Positions 1 through 13,673 are shown, counted from the stretch's first letter. The stretch: DNA of 64,000 nt from Paracoccus cavernae (GCA_030410095.1 JAUFRC010000001.1:12501-76500); one strand, 5' to 3'. Translations and numbers: made by a program. The notes: generated by a model from the sequence alone, not told the origin.

Positions 1-1477
<1,477 letters not shown>

Positions 1478-1588
1478 ATCCGGAAGAAGGCAGACCAGTA
1501 CGTGAAAAACATTCGCGGAAAACCCTTCCTCCAATGCATCCTTGGACATCGTATCCCGCTCGCGGGAAACGCCGATTGCTTCTTTCCT

Positions 1589-1706
1589 GGTCTGGTGGCT
1601 TTAGCACGAGCAAAACACCCGATCCCATCCCGAACTCGGCCGTTAAGTGCCGTTGCGCCAATGGTACTGCGTCTCAAGACGGGAGAGTAGGTCACCGCCA
1701 GACCTG
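1589..1706 (+). rRNA. rrf: 5S ribosomal RNA
   Basis: The 5' and 3' ends pair (TCTGGTGGC with GCCAGACC), and the conserved loop with CCCGATCCCATCCCGAACT lies in between, as in alphaproteobacterial 5S rRNA. It follows the 23S after a spacer of about 110 bases, in normal operon order. End positions are good to a few bases. Confidence 0.95.
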
Positions 1707-1773
1707 GAAAGAAGCAAATAATTCTCTCAAAACGATAACAATATACCGCGATCAAAACACCGAACGCGCATGG

Positions 1774-3503
<1,730 letters not shown>

Positions 3504-3506
3504 GGC

Positions 3507-3639
3507 GTGGGCTCCTCGTGGCGTTGGTCAGTTCGGGCGGCCTCCTGTCCATGATCCGCGCGAGCGGCCTGCGCGCAAGGGCGCGGATGAAGTCGAGGTA
3601 AGCTGCGCGATCATCTGGATCGGCACCAGAGGCCGGCAT
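3507..3639 (-). CDS. Possible small ORF upstream of the recombinase
   Basis: From an ATG at 3639 a leftward frame reads MPASGADPDDRAAYLDFIRA and continues with plausible amino-acid composition to where the recombinase begins. No family is recognised and the end is uncertain because of the frameshift at the recombinase start. The remaining stretch 3640-3845 shows nothing I can identify. Confidence 0.25.
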
Positions 3640-3872
3640 GGGACGAGCCGGGGCTGTTGCCCTGTCCGTCCCGTGCGCTGTGCGCCCTGTTGCCGAATCT
3701 GTGCCAAAAGCAAGCCTTCCTCGTGCCGCGAAGAGACGGGCTCTCGCGGGTCATGTTCATCAATCCGGGATTCTGGGTCCGGGTCATGAGGATATAATAG
3801 AGCATCGATACTCCCCAGAAGGCTTTGCGAACCGTCAGGCTTCGCAATTATGTGGATAACCAGGTTAACGAG

Positions 3873-4010
3873 ATGAAATATAAAGAGAAAATAACATCGA
3901 TAAATCAAAAAGCAGACGGATTAAATATATCTAGTCATGAATCTTTGAAGAGGAGGTTTGAAAAACTATCAACGCTGGTATCAAAGCTTATAAAAGAAAG
4001 ACGGATATAA
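3873..4010 (+). CDS. Small AT-rich lysine-rich ORF, unknown
   Basis: A 45-codon frame starts at ATG 3873 (MKYKEKITSINQKADGLNIS) and ends KLIKERRI. It lies in a patch (about 3850-4080) that is far more AT-rich than its surroundings, which suggests separate acquisition. The product would be basic and helical. No family is recognised; it may be only the tail of a lost gene. It could also begin upstream at 3825. Confidence 0.3.
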   Translation: MKYKEKITSINQKADGLNISSHESLKRRFEKLSTLVSKLIKERRI

Positions 4011-4159
4011 AATATCCAGGGATTAAAATGTAAGATGAATGTGAAAGAGTGAAAGAAGTGGAAGGAGATGTTTCCATAATGGCCGTCGATGGATGGATAT
4101 GATCAACCTCCCCGAGGTCAGGTTGGCAGGCGGCCGACGGTCGCCATGTGGCGCGTGTT

Positions 4160-4600
4160 TCATTTTATGCCATGATCGGCCGCGAGCTTGTGCATGAGGG
4201 CGCGATAAGCTTTGAACACCCGATCAAGTGCCACGGGATTGTCGAACGGTGCGAAACCGGGCAAATGGAACTCGACCAAGCCTGCTCCGAGATCGGCTTG
4301 GCCCATCCGACGCGCAAGTTCCGCCTCGAGTTCGGTGTATGGCCGGCCCAACTTGTACCACCGGCTCACGCTGCGGGGGCCAGCCTGCGTCGCGGTCGAG
4401 CGCGATAAGGCGCGAGATGGTGATCATGTTGGTGCCGAGCTGTGGATGGCCTGTCACTTCGCCCCAGAGGACGGTGATTGGGGTGGGGTGCGATGCGATC
4501 ATGATGCGCCAGAAGTCGAGGATCGGCGCGGTGGCGAGTTCGTCATCCGTTGGCCCGCGTTTTGCGGCGCGAATTGAGTCAAGGATGCGCTGGACTTGTT
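4160..4600 (-). pseudogene. Hypothetical protein, resembles DUF6634
   Basis: Two leftward frames join into one protein if a shift near 4375 is corrected: APILDFWRIMIASHPTPITV, LWGEVTGHPQLGTNMITISR, LIALDRDAG, then SRWYKLGRPYTELEAELARR and a helical tail ending ADHGIK. The pattern of a short tryptophan- and arginine-rich protein with SRWYxLGRP recalls the small alphaproteobacterial family DUF6634, found beside plasmid or island AAA-protease genes; I make this link from memory. The neighbour on the same strand is an M41 protease remnant, which fits. The start is uncertain. Confidence 0.4.
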
Positions 4601-4613
4601 AAAGCGGTGCGAG

Positions 4614-5050
4614 TCATGGGCTGCAGGTGGTCGGATCATGGTGCGGTTCGGGGCCCGGACGGTTGCGACGGTGCCGCATAGGGCGGTTGCCGTGGTGGCT
4701 GCTCGGGTTCCCGAAACCGGTCCGTTGCAGATCTGCGCTGGAGAGATGCCGTTGCTGCTGCAACGCTCGGGCGATCGCGATCAATTGCTCCTGATGCTGG
4801 CGCAGGATGACCGCGGCTCTGTCTTCACCTTTCCGTAGCCGTTTCCGGATCATGTCCTGAGTGGCGGCGTCGAGCTTGTCGAACTCATCCACGCCGGACC
4901 AGATCGGCCCTTGCGCGCCAAGGCCGAACTGCGTCTCGATCATGGTGGCGATGCGGGTCGCGATGGCCAGGTCGGATTCCTCGCCGCCGCCCGCGCCGGC
5001 CGACACATCGCCGAGGATGACTTGTTCCGCAGTGCGTCCTGCCAGCGTGT
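4614..5050 (-). pseudogene. C-terminal remnant of an FtsH-like AAA/M41 protease
   Basis: The leftward frame begins at the IS21 boundary with TLAGRTAEQVILGDVSAGAG and continues GGEESDLAIATRIATMIETQ, FGLGAQGPIWSG, then a helical tail. LAGRTAEQVILGD and the GGG-SDL-ATRIA pattern are typical of the peptidase M41 region of FtsH-type proteases and their island-borne relatives. The ATPase domain and the zinc-binding HExxH helix are missing: the gene is cut at 5050 by IS21, and its other half is not on the far side of the element, so the insertion was accompanied or followed by deletion. Confidence 0.55.
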
Positions 5051-5162
5051 TGTTGATTTCCGTCGAGACGTGACCCGGTAGACGGGATAATTTTCATTGA
5101 GAATTGACCCATGTGACCCTTCTCCCAACGCAGCGAGCGACGGGGACCGAGGAGTGATCCAC

Positions 5163-6724
5163 ATGGGACTTTTGAATGTCATCCGGCGGATGGCCCTGCG
5201 ACAGAAACTGCCGATCCGTGAGATCGCACGTCGCACTGGTTTGTCGCGCAACACCATCAAGAAGTATCTGAACTCTGGCACGGTCGAGCCGAAGTTCGCG
5301 GTTCCGGAGCGTCCGAGCAAGCTTGATCCTTTTGCGGACAAGCTTGCGGCATGGCTGAAGACCGAGGCGTCCAAATCACGTAAGCAGCCGTCCTCTGACA
5401 CGGCTTCACGCTGATCTCGTGGCTCTTGGCTTCACCGGTTCTTATGGCAGAGTTGCGGCCTTCGCCCGTGCGTGGCGGGCAGACCGCCAGCGTGAACAAC
5501 AAACGACGGGGCGCGGCAGTTTCGTGCCACTGAGCTTCCGAGCGGGTGAAGCCTTCCAGTTCGACTGGAGCGAAGACTACGCGGTTTTGGCGGTGAGCGC
5601 ACAAAGTTGCAGGTTGCGCATATCAAGCTGTCTCACAGCCGTCTCTCGTGCGGGCATATCTGCTTCAGACCCACGAGATGCTGTTCGATGCCCACTGGCA
5701 CGGTTTCCGTGTTCTGGGCGGTGTGCCGGAACGTGGCATCTACGATAGTGAGGCGTGAGCCGCCACCGGTCCGAGGCCATGCCGAACGAAGACAGCGGTG
5801 GATCGGATCGGGCGCGGCAAGGAGCGACAGGTCAACATGCGCTTCCTCGCCATGGCCAACCATTATGTCTTCGAGCCGGAATTCTGCAATCCGGCCGCAG
5901 GTTGGGAGAAGGGTCAGGTCGAGAAGAACGTCCAGGATGCACGACCGCGGCTTTGGCAGCCGATGCCGGACTTTCCCGATCTCGCGGCGCTGAATGATTG
6001 GCTGGAACAGCGCTGCAAGGCGCTCTGGCAGGAGATCCCGCATGGCCGTCTGGCTGGGACTGTGGCCGATGCCTGGGCTGAGGAACAGGCCGCGTTGATG
6101 CCGGTGCCGCCGGCCTTCGATGGCTTCATCGAATGGAGCAAGCGCGTCTCTCCCACCTGTCTGATCAGCTTCGAGCGCACTCGCTACAGCGTGCCGGCGT
6201 CGTTCGCGAACCGCCCTGTCAGCCTCCGCGTCTATCCTGACCGGCTCGTCATCGCCGCAGAGGGCCAGATCCTATGCGAGCATGCACGGCGGATTGACCG
6301 CTCCCACCAACTACCGCCGCAAACGGTCTACGACTGGCGGCATTATTTGGCGGTCATCCAGCGCAAACCTGGCGCGCTCAGGAATGGCGCTCCGTTTGCC
6401 GAGCTGCCGCCAGGATTCAAGCAGTTGCAGGAACAGATGCTGCGACGTCCTGGTGGAGACCGTGAGATGGTCGATATCCTTGCATTGGTCCTGCACCATG
6501 ACGAGCAAGCTGTTCTGACCGCTGTGGAACTGGCTTTGGCCGAAGGGGTCGCGACCAAGACACATGTGCTGAATATTCTCCATCGCCTGATTGATGGCAA
6601 AACCAACGATGGGCCGCTCATCGATACGCCCCCAAGGCTCGCGCTGCGCCGCGAGCCTAAGGCAAATGTCGGGCGCTACGACGATCTGCGGGCCCATAAC
6701 ACCGGAGGCCGCCATGCGTCATGA
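5163..6724 (+). pseudogene. istA: IS21 transposase IstA, multiply broken
   Basis: The start at ATG 5163 gives MGLLNVIRRMALRQKLPIRE, with a helix-turn-helix (IREIARRTGLSRNTIKKYL), and FQFDWSEDYAV opens the DDE integrase domain. Compared with the second copy at 18183, this one has a 2-base deletion near 5386, a 1-base deletion near 5586 and a deletion of about 45 bases near 5675. Both copies also share an inserted stretch at about 5747-5790 that ends the frame after GIYDSEA, where the family continues into TAVDRIGRGK. The frame resumes at about 5798 with MDRIGRGKERQVN and runs to the end. It overlaps istB by 11 bases. Confidence 0.88.
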
Positions 6725-7496
6725 TCCCGCCAGCGGCGCCGTCATTATCATGCTTCGCAGCCTCAAGATGCATGGCATGGCGCAGGCCGTGACCGATTTG
6801 ATTGAGCAAGGCGCGCCTGCATTCGAAGCGGCAGTTCCGATCCTAACCCAGCTGTTGAAGGCGGAGATGGCCGAACGAGAGGTCCGGTCGATTGCCTATC
6901 ATATGAAAGCGGCACGCTTTCCGGCCTACAAAGACCTGTCGGGTTTCGACTTCTCAAGCAGCGAGATGAATGAAGCCACGGTGCGCCAGCTCCATCGATG
7001 CGAGTTCATGGAGGGGGCGCAGAATATCGTGCTCATCGGTGGGCCCGGCACCGGAAAGACCCATGTTGCGACCGCGCTTGGCATCCAGGCCATTGAGCAT
7101 CACCGCCGCAAGGTGCGGTTCTTCTCGACCATCGAATTGGTCAACGCCCTTGAGCAGGAAAAGACGAAGGGAAAGGCAGGCCAGCTTGCCGAGACCCTTG
7201 TGCGCCTCGACCTCGTGATCCTCGACGAGCTGGGTTACCTGCCGTTCAGCGCCTCAGGCGGCGCACTGCTCTTCCATCTGCTGAGCAAGCTTTACGAACG
7301 CACCAGTGTCATCATCACCACAAATCTCAGCTTCAGCGAATGGGCCACGGTCTTTGGCGACGCCAAGATGACCACGGCGCTGCTCGATCGGCTTACTCAC
7401 CGTTGTCATATCCTGGAAACCGGTAACGACAGCTTCCGCTTCAAAGCCAGCACCGAAGCAGCAGCCCGAAAGAAAAAGGAGGCTGCGATGACTTGA
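6714..7496 (+). CDS. istB: IS21 helper ATPase IstB
   Basis: The 260-residue protein is the AAA+ ATPase that assists IstA in target selection. Walker A is GGPGTGKTH, Walker B is [13 protein letters not shown], with sensor region [11 protein letters not shown]. Length and motifs match the family, and no damage is seen. The chosen ATG at 6714 overlaps the end of istA, the usual coupling. As the partner IstA is broken, the protein can act only if an intact IstA exists elsewhere in the genome. Confidence 0.93.
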   Translation: MRHDPASGAVIIMLRSLKMHGMAQAVTDLIEQGAPAFEAAVPILTQLLKAEMAEREVRSIAYHMKAARFPAYKDLSGFDFSSSEMNEATVRQLHRCEFMEGAQNIVLIGGPGTGKTHVATALGIQAIEHHRRKVRFFSTIELVNALEQEKTKGKAGQLAETLVRLDLVILDELGYLPFSASGGALLFHLLSKLYERTSVIITTNLSFSEWATVFGDAKMTTALLDRLTHRCHILETGNDSFRFKASTEAAARKKKEAAMT

Positions 7497-7582
7497 CCCA
7501 AACATGACCCGCTTCGCATAATCTAAAGGTGGGTCAGTTCTCGGTGGAAAAACCGGGTCACGTCTCGACAGAAATCAACACT

Positions 7583-7789
7583 CTATGGGGCAATGACGCG
7601 ATAAGCAGCGTCTGAGATGGCAAGAGGTTCCGCCTTCTCGAGCGCATCTTTCAGGCCGTCTATGGCCTTCGAGAGCTGTTCAATGTTTCGGCGGAATTTT
7701 TCTTTCTCAGCAGTCTTGATGATGATTGTGCTCGTCATGATGTCACTTAGTTCGCGCAAGGGATGTTTCATTGACAAATGTACAACCAT
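7583..7789 (-). CDS. Small hypothetical protein
   Basis: A leftward frame of up to 68 residues is present; the likelier start is the internal ATG near 7738 (MTSTIIIKTAEKEKFRRNIE), giving about 51 residues. It is helical with a central run of charged residues (QLSKAIDGLKDALEKAEP) and ends SDAAYRVIAP. It abuts the right end of IS21, so its 3' flank is rearranged. No family is recognised. Confidence 0.35.
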   Translation of the reverse strand: MVVHLSMKHPLRELSDIMTSTIIIKTAEKEKFRRNIEQLSKAIDGLKDALEKAEPLAISDAAYRVIAP

Positions 7790-7849
7790 AAGCAGGTTAG
7801 CTTGAAAAGATGTGATTAAAATGAGCCTCTGGTCATTTTGAATTACTCC

Positions 7850-8038
7850 TGTTCCGCCACCTGCCCATAGGCGAAGTCGATGTGCTCCTTACAAGATCCC
7901 ATGGCTCTTGGATCGCGGGCGTGCCCTCGGTCGCTATGGCGCGGCGAAGGACGTTGATCTCGGCGTACATTTTCGTGCCGCGCCGGTTGCCGTAACGGGC
8001 GGGCCTCCCAAGTTTATCCGCAAGGCCCGCGGGCAGTC
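7850..8038 (-). pseudogene. Remnant of an unknown gene cut by an IS21 end
   Basis: A leftward frame reads LPAGLADKLGRPARYGNRRG, then TKMYAEINVLRRAIATEGTP, and after one shift CKEHIDFAYGQVAEQE before a stop near 7850. Composition looks like real coding sequence, but the beginning is removed exactly at the IS21 left-end fragment (8039). I do not recognise the family. Confidence 0.3.
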
Positions 8039-8140
8039 TGTTGATTTCCGTCGAGACGTGACCCGGTAGACGGGATAATTTTCATTAAGAATTGACCCAT
8101 GTGACCCTTCTCCCAACGCAGCGAGCGACGGGGACCGAGG
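8039..8140 (+). repeat. IS21 left-end fragment (102 bp)
   Basis: The sequence is almost identical to 5051-5152 of the complete IS21, beginning with TGTTGATTTCC, and stops abruptly inside GGGGACCGAGG. No transposase sequence follows. It joins two unrelated pieces of DNA and so marks an IS-mediated deletion or recombination scar. Confidence 0.9.
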
Positions 8141-8207
8141 CCAGCGGCGCGATACCGATGATGACCATCGCGATCATCAGCCATATCCGGCGGGGCACTT
8201 TGCTCAT
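8141..8207 (-). pseudogene. Start of a membrane or secreted protein, truncated by the IS21 fragment
   Basis: ATG at 8207, preceded by GGAGGCAAGG, begins MSKVPRRIWLMIAMVIIGIA and PLA before the IS21 fragment replaces the rest. The hydrophobic stretch looks like a signal anchor. It follows the next gene by 13 bases, so the two formed an operon. Function unknown. Confidence 0.45.
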
Positions 8208-8220
8208 CCTTGCCTCCGGA

Positions 8221-8577
8221 TCAGCTGCGTATGCGTCCTGTGACTGCCGCTCCGAGCAACGCCACCAGCCCCGCCCAATCGCCGCCCAATCGAGAAGATG
8301 TGCGTTTAGGTCGCCCTGATTGGCTGCAGATATTCGGCGGGCTGCCGCCTGCGCGTCATCGCCCGACGCCTGCGCATCCATCATCGCGACCATACCGATA
8401 TCGCGGCATTTGGGCAGCAGGAGCGACAGGGCTTCGGCGTCGTTTGCACTCTGGTCGCGGACCAGCTGTTCGCATCGCGCCAAATCTGCCGCACTGACGC
8501 GCGCCCCGGCAAACTGCCGATAGCCGCAGCCCAATGATAGCAAGAAGAAGTTTCTGCACAGGAGTATCCATCCGCAT
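8221..8577 (-). CDS. Small exported hypothetical protein (frame restored)
   Basis: The start at ATG 8577 is set by the AGGAGG eight bases upstream. The frame shifts three times, each curable by lengthening a G run by one base. Read so, it has a signal peptide (KLLLAIIGAAAIGSLPGA), a small helical domain (LARCEQLVRDQSANDAEALS, LLLPKCRDIGMVAMMDAQ) with two cysteines, and a short hydrophobic C-terminus (GLVALLGAAVTGRIRS). It diverges from the large cysteine-rich gene to its right across 200 bases that should hold both promoters. Not recognised. Confidence 0.45.
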
Positions 8578-8777
8578 TTCCATTTCCTCCTGTAGCACAC
8601 AAGTCTACCACGAACAGCCATGCCGGATCCGGGCCAGAAGCATGCCATGCGGCGCGGCGGAAGAATGCTGGATGCTGAGTCTGAGTGCTTGGAACCGGCC
8701 GCATTCAGGTCCATTCTGTCAGGCATCCGCGGGCGGTGTCTGGGCGGACCCCAACGAAATAGCTTTGGCGACGTTTG

Positions 8778-11470
8778 ATGACCAAAATCACCTTGCCTGC
8801 CGTGATCTTGCTGCTCGTGGGGTCGCGGTCCCCGCGCAGTCCCAAGATCTTGCAGCGCATCAGCCGCTCGAAGTCCGCCACGTCTGTGCCGCGCAACCCA
8901 TCTTCGCTGCGCCGGAAGGGAGGCAAACGGGCAAGCTCGCGGCGGGGGACGAGGTCTTGCTGCGCGATGTCACATTCGGTCCCGGTGCTGCGGCTTGGTT
9001 CGCGCTGGACTACGCCACCGGCAAGGGGCTCGAGCGGGCGGTTGGGTATCTGCCGGTGGCCGAGGTCACGCATTTCTGTCCGCGCGCCTGCCGCCCCCGT
9101 CGGCGATGGGGCTGCCAGCTATCTGGCCCCCGAACACCTGCCACCTTGTCGCTGGGTATGAAGATACGCTTGAAGGGCTGAACGATCTTGCCGCGTCTTT
9201 GCCCGCATTCGCGCCTTCTGCGTCGGGGTATCGCCTCGATACCGGCCGCTATGCGCTGGTGCTGGGCTTGCTGAGCACCGGAGCCAGTGACCGGATCATC
9301 CGCCTGTCGGACCAGCTGCCACAGGACAGCTTCTGTGCCTCCGGCGCCGATTTCCGCGCCGCTTTGGTCCACGAGGCAACAGGCTTTACCGAGGTGGAGA
9401 GGGGCCGGTCGCAGGATACCGCGACTTTGCTGGCCGAAGCGCGGCAGGTCGGGGATCCCGCCGGGGTGAAACACGCCTGCGATCTTGGCCTTGGTCCGGC
9501 TTGCACCGCATTTGCTAGCCATATCTATGACACAATTGAAGGCCCGGACGGTGGTCCGGCCGTTGTTACACGTTACGGCCTGCTGGGCTGCATGGCCGGC
9601 GATCTGGAGGGTGCCGGTTGGCGATCAACCGGCAGGACAATACTCTGGAACTTGCACGGGCTCAGGCCCTTGCCGGCAGTGCGGCGGCTGGCGACCGCGT
9701 CACGACGGAACTGGCAAAGCTGCTTTGCGATGCACAGGACCGCGTTGGCTGTGTCCTGCAGGCGCGCGGGACGGCTGCGGGCGGAACGCCTTCGCTGGTC
9801 GAGGCGGCATCGAATTTTGCCGCCAATCTAAACGCCTGTCAGCAAGGCATCAGCTGGATCTGCGAGGCGTTGGAGGAGGGTTTCAGCGCGGTGACGACTG
9901 CACGGGGAACGGACCAACTGCGAATGAACGCTTTGCGCTGGCGGGGATCGAGGCAGAGATCTGCACCCAGGGTCCGCGCGGCCCCAATCAGCGCGACTGC
10001 AAAGCCGCATATTACCTGTACCGCGATTTCCTGACTTACGGCGATTCCACCGCGCTGGATTCGGCGCGAGTGGATCAGGCCAGCACCTTCCTGACCAGTG
10101 GATGCGCGGCGGGCGATCCTGCGGCTTGCGGCACGCTGTCAAAACTGCCAAATTTCTGGCCTACGGTCGAACGTCACGCCGCCGCCGCCCGCGCCATTGC
10201 TCTGTGTGATGCCCAAGGCACCAAGGACAGCATCTGCGACAGCCTTGGTGCGGCCGTTGACCCGATGCTGACCCAGGCCCGCCCTGCTTTGCGCGCAAGA
10301 TATGACACGCTGGCGCAGTCCTGCCTGACGCCGGATGGCGATCTTCGCAGGATTGCATCCAGGCGCTGCACATCTATGCCGCGCTAGGGACCCCCTGACG
10401 GGCTGGACACGGTAGAAGCAATGCTGATCGCGGCCTGCACGCCTGCCAACATCAAGGGGTGCGAGCCACTATCGCGAATTTACGCCAATGACGGATATGA
10501 AGCTCAGGGCGTGACCATCCCCGCTCGTGATGACCCGGAGGCCTATCTTGCAGCCCTGCGCTTGGGATGCCGCAGCGGGCGTGACCAAGCGGATGCAGGC
10601 AATACCTGCGCCCAGCTTGCGGATGCGATGACCGAGGGCGGCGACGATCAGGGTGCGCTTCGGGTGCGCGCTTCGGCTTGCGAGGCGCTGATGGCCTCCG
10701 GAAACGATCAAGACGCCTCGGCCTGCTATGACGCGGTAAAGCTGGCACTGGAGCAGAAAACGCGCCTGGCCGAGGCGCTTCTCTGGGCCGACTTCGTTTG
10801 CGATACGGCGGACGTCTCGGTTGCGCCCTATGGCTGCAAGCTTGCCGGCAACATTCTGTCCCAAGGGTTGGGCCAACCCGCTGATCCGGACCGCGCGCTG
10901 ACCGCCTATCAGCGCGGCTGCTTTCATCATCATGTCAACACGACCGATGGCGAAGCCTGCCTCATCTATGGCTCGATGCTAATCGACAGCGTTCGCCGTG
11001 GCGAGACGACGGCACAGCCCCTCGCTTTCGCCCATCGCGAAGATGGTGAAGATCCCACGCCACAGATCGTGCTATCCGAGGCTTCGCGCGCCTTCGACAT
11101 GGGCTGCATGGATGGTATCGTACAGGCCTGCGCGGCCAACACGAAACTTCTGGAGGAGTGGAGCATCGGCAATTTGCCCCACGACGCGTTCGCCTGCCAG
11201 GTCCGCAACGCATCAGGCCAGGTGACTTCGGCAAAGCCCTGCCGAGGCTTCATCTTCTATCAGGCCTCGGCAGAGATGCATAAGACCCGCGAACAGATCG
11301 GGTTGAATGTCTATGTCTGGCCGGACGGCGACCGCAGCGTGACCTATGTCCGGAACGGGATCTGGAGGCTGAACGAAGTCAGGACGGAAGATCCCGTGAC
11401 CGAGGCGGATACACGCTGCTGGCACAACCCGATCTCGTCCCGCAGCTTCTGCGTTGTGCCGGAAGGTTGA
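8778..11470 (+). CDS. Large secreted cysteine-rich repeat protein, Sel1-like (frame restored)
   Basis: The start at ATG 8778 gives a signal peptide (MTKITLPAVILLLVG then VAVPAQSQ). Reading across about five single-base shifts (near 8820, 9090, 9615, 9900 and 10340-10420) gives one protein of about 890 residues ending SFCVVPEG. An SH3-like N-terminal part (GKLAAGDEVLLRDV) is followed by many helical repeats with paired cysteines and small residues (CDLGLGPACTAFA, SGCAAGDPAACGTLS, ACAANTKLLEEW). This pattern resembles Sel1/Hcp-type cysteine-rich repeats. It would act outside the cytoplasm, perhaps in protein interaction. The exact family is not recognised. Confidence 0.55.
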
Positions 11471-11652
11471 CGGCTGGGGATCGAAGAACGCGGCCCTCTT
11501 CTGCCCGTCGGCACCATCAGGTGCCGCTATGCAGCATTCCGAAAGCTATCGCTAAGTCCTGACACAGCCCGTACGCGCAGGGACGGTCTGCTATGCGGAC
11601 AAAGCGGTCACTGGAGGGAAGGCAGTCCGTAGACAGGACTTGCCATTTGCAG

Positions 11653-12356
11653 TTACTGCCCTGAGAAAACCAAATTTGTTGGCTTCTCAAGCATCTTACC
11701 AACGCCCACGGTTACAGGCCAATCTGCCTGCGCCTCGCCAAAATTAAGTTCTTTTACGCGCATGCTGCCGTGATTGTTGAGCAGCAAGCCATAGTGGATG
11801 CTGGCAGCGTTATCCGGAACGTCAAGAACCACGCGGCGGGCTACCCATTCATTAGTGCCGCGCAAAACACCGTCGCTAGCGCGATCCAGCATGTTGTCAA
11901 ACCGGAGTGCCTGTCCGAGGGCCTCATCGACGCGCATCCATAGTGATGCTGCATCCGCATCATCAGTACGGATCATCGCCGCGAGAGCCACTTTTTGTCC
12001 ACGATACGGCGCTGCGGAAATGCTCTGCATCATCACCCCGAAACTGTCGGCCGGTAGGACGATACCGCAGTTTCGCTCAACGCGGCAGGCTATCTGCGCA
12101 ACCCCGGGTTGCGACGCATTAATACCGATCCGGTAAAATGTGCGATCCGTATGTCGCGTTATCTTCCAGCCATTTGGCAGAGGAGGATTGTCAGCTGACA
12201 TACGACTATCAGTAGCGGCGATGTGTGCAGACAGCTGGTTCCAGTCCCTGAACCCGAACTGCTCGGCAATAAGCTCCAAGCACTCGCTGTGCGAACGCTC
12301 TACTCCATTGCTGGCTAGCGAGTGACGGAGATTTTTGCCAGAATTTTGGCATCCAT
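11653..12356 (-). CDS. Glyoxalase-superfamily-type hypothetical protein
   Basis: The start ATG at 12356 gives MDAKILAK and, after a shift near 12325, LRHSLASNGVERSHSECLEL and IAEQFGFRDWNQLSAHIAA. This N-terminal helical motif is widespread in alphaproteobacterial proteins labelled glyoxalase superfamily or related. The C-terminal 170 residues (GWKITRHTDRTFYRIGINAS onward, with GTNEWVARRVVLDVPDNAAS) look like a beta-sandwich ligand-binding domain. Substrate unknown. Bases 11471-11652 upstream of its end show nothing recognisable. Confidence 0.5.
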
Positions 12357-12604
12357 GAAGCTGTGCATGTTCTGTTCCCCATAGGGCGGAAACGCTTTCG
12401 CGTGCCAGTGCTCGCATTGCCGACGATCCGCCCACCAAGGTTAGAGATCATGATGCAGAACGAATGCATTCACCATTCCGAATTCGGACGCGAGCGGCAG
12501 GCTGCATCAGCCCCCGAAATTCTAGCGACCATGGTGAACGACCGCAACGGGGAATGGGGGTAAGGACACATGCTGTCTGGAGCCACCAATGAAAGCCCGT
12601 CTTC

Positions 12605-13234
12605 ATGGGATGTCTTAAAATCCTGCCTTTCGTATTCTTCCTGGGGCCCGGCAGCCTTTTGTCTGACACCCTCTCTGGAGCGTTGGACGGGGACACTACA
12701 GGCTGCCATATTTTTCAGGATGACTGGGCGGGGTTGATGCATTCCGAAGCTGATGTTGAAAACTTCGCAGAAATTCTGCACAACGCAGATGAGCAGGTCG
12801 TTCGCGAATGTCTTCAATGAGATCCCGGTCTTGCAGTTGCGAAGCTGCCCTCCGGCTGGCCGGTATTCCTCGAGCAATCTATGCTCCCAGAGCCCCCAAT
12901 CATTGACTTGATGATCGCGTCCGGAGCAGATCCCGATGCACGAAGCCCTGAGGGCGAGACGCTTCTGCACCTGACAGGTGATCCCGAAGCCATACGTAAG
13001 CTGCTGTCTCATGGCGCTGACATTAATGCATTGGATAGTCGAGGCTACACGCCGATGATGGGGCATGCACCCTATCCTGAAACAGGCCCGGATGCGATTT
13101 ACACCCTGTTTGCAGAAGGGGCTGATCCCCATGTTCATGGGCTGGATGGCAAGACGGTTTTTGATTTGCTGCCCCAGGGTGAGCGATTCGACTGTCTTCG
13201 GCGACATCTGCGCGACAAAGACCACAATCGGTAA
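12605..13234 (+). pseudogene. Exported ankyrin-repeat protein with an in-frame TGA
   Basis: The frame starts MGCLKILPFVFFLGPGSLLS, a probable signal peptide, and reaches ADEQVVRECLQ before TGA at 12818-12820. The same frame continues at once with DPGLAVAKLPSGWPVFLEQS, then ankyrin units (LMIASGADPDARSPEGETLL, LLSHGADINALDSRGYTP, LFAEGADPHVHGLDGKTVFD) and ends KDHNR. A CGA-to-TGA change would explain the stop. Alternatively the second part is translated alone from ATG 12881. Bacterial exported ankyrin proteins often bind a partner in the periplasm; the partner is not evident here. Confidence 0.5.
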
Positions 13235-13353
13235 CTTCCTGGCCCAGGAACGAAGGGCAGCTCCGTCCGCAAAGCTGCCGTTCCTGATCCTATCTGGCGC
13301 GAGGTCGAGGCGGCAACGACAGCATTGACGTGGAGAGCCCTTGACCTGCCCCT

Positions 13354-13413
13354 GCTCTGCCTACCGATTTTGGACCACCTGAAGCCGGAGCTTTCGACCG
13401 TGGTCACGGCGGC
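13354..13413. repeat. IS3-type terminal fragment
   Basis: GCTCTGCCTACCGATTTTGG and the bases following, up to about 13413, repeat the left terminus of the IS3 element at 13853. The stretch between this fragment and 13674 contains frames with transposase-like composition but nothing I can assign. Confidence 0.7.
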
Positions 13414-13673
13414 GGACGCGGAGCCCTCAAATTGCTCAAGCGTCCGGCGCGCTTCGAGCGGCGTCTGGTTCCCAAGCGGCACGAGGCGAAAACGCGACGC
13501 ATTTTCGAGACAATCTCTTCCCGCGTCGGCGGCTTGTTTACCCTCCGGCAACCAGAAGCATCAACCGCCGCCCGTCCGAGGCAACCAGCTCAAGCCCGTC
13601 GACGCCAGTTCTGGCCGCTGCAACCTGCTCGAGCAGCTTGAGGAGGGTCATCGGTATTCCCTTAGATCCTTGT

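Larger units (their letters stand above)
5051..7580 (+). mobile_element. IS21-family insertion sequence, full length (2530 bp)
   Basis: The terminal inverted repeats are 28 bases with one mismatch: TGTTGATTTCCGTCGAGACG at 5051-5070 continuing to 5078, mirrored at 7553-7580. TGACCC-containing sub-repeats recur inside both ends, as usual for IS21. It carries istA (defective) and istB (intact). I see no target duplication, which agrees with the loss of flanking host sequence. Two further partial copies of its left end lie at 8039-8140 and 18070-18923. Confidence 0.92.

Noticed and set aside
5051..7580. IS21 target duplication
   Set aside because: The bases beside the two ends (GCGTGT and CTCTAT) do not repeat.
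12605..13234. Selenocysteine reading of the in-frame TGA in the ankyrin gene
   Set aside because: The residue is in a helix turn of an ankyrin protein, no selenocysteine-insertion hairpin is evident behind it, and no known ankyrin selenoprotein has this arrangement. A CGA-to-TGA change is simpler.
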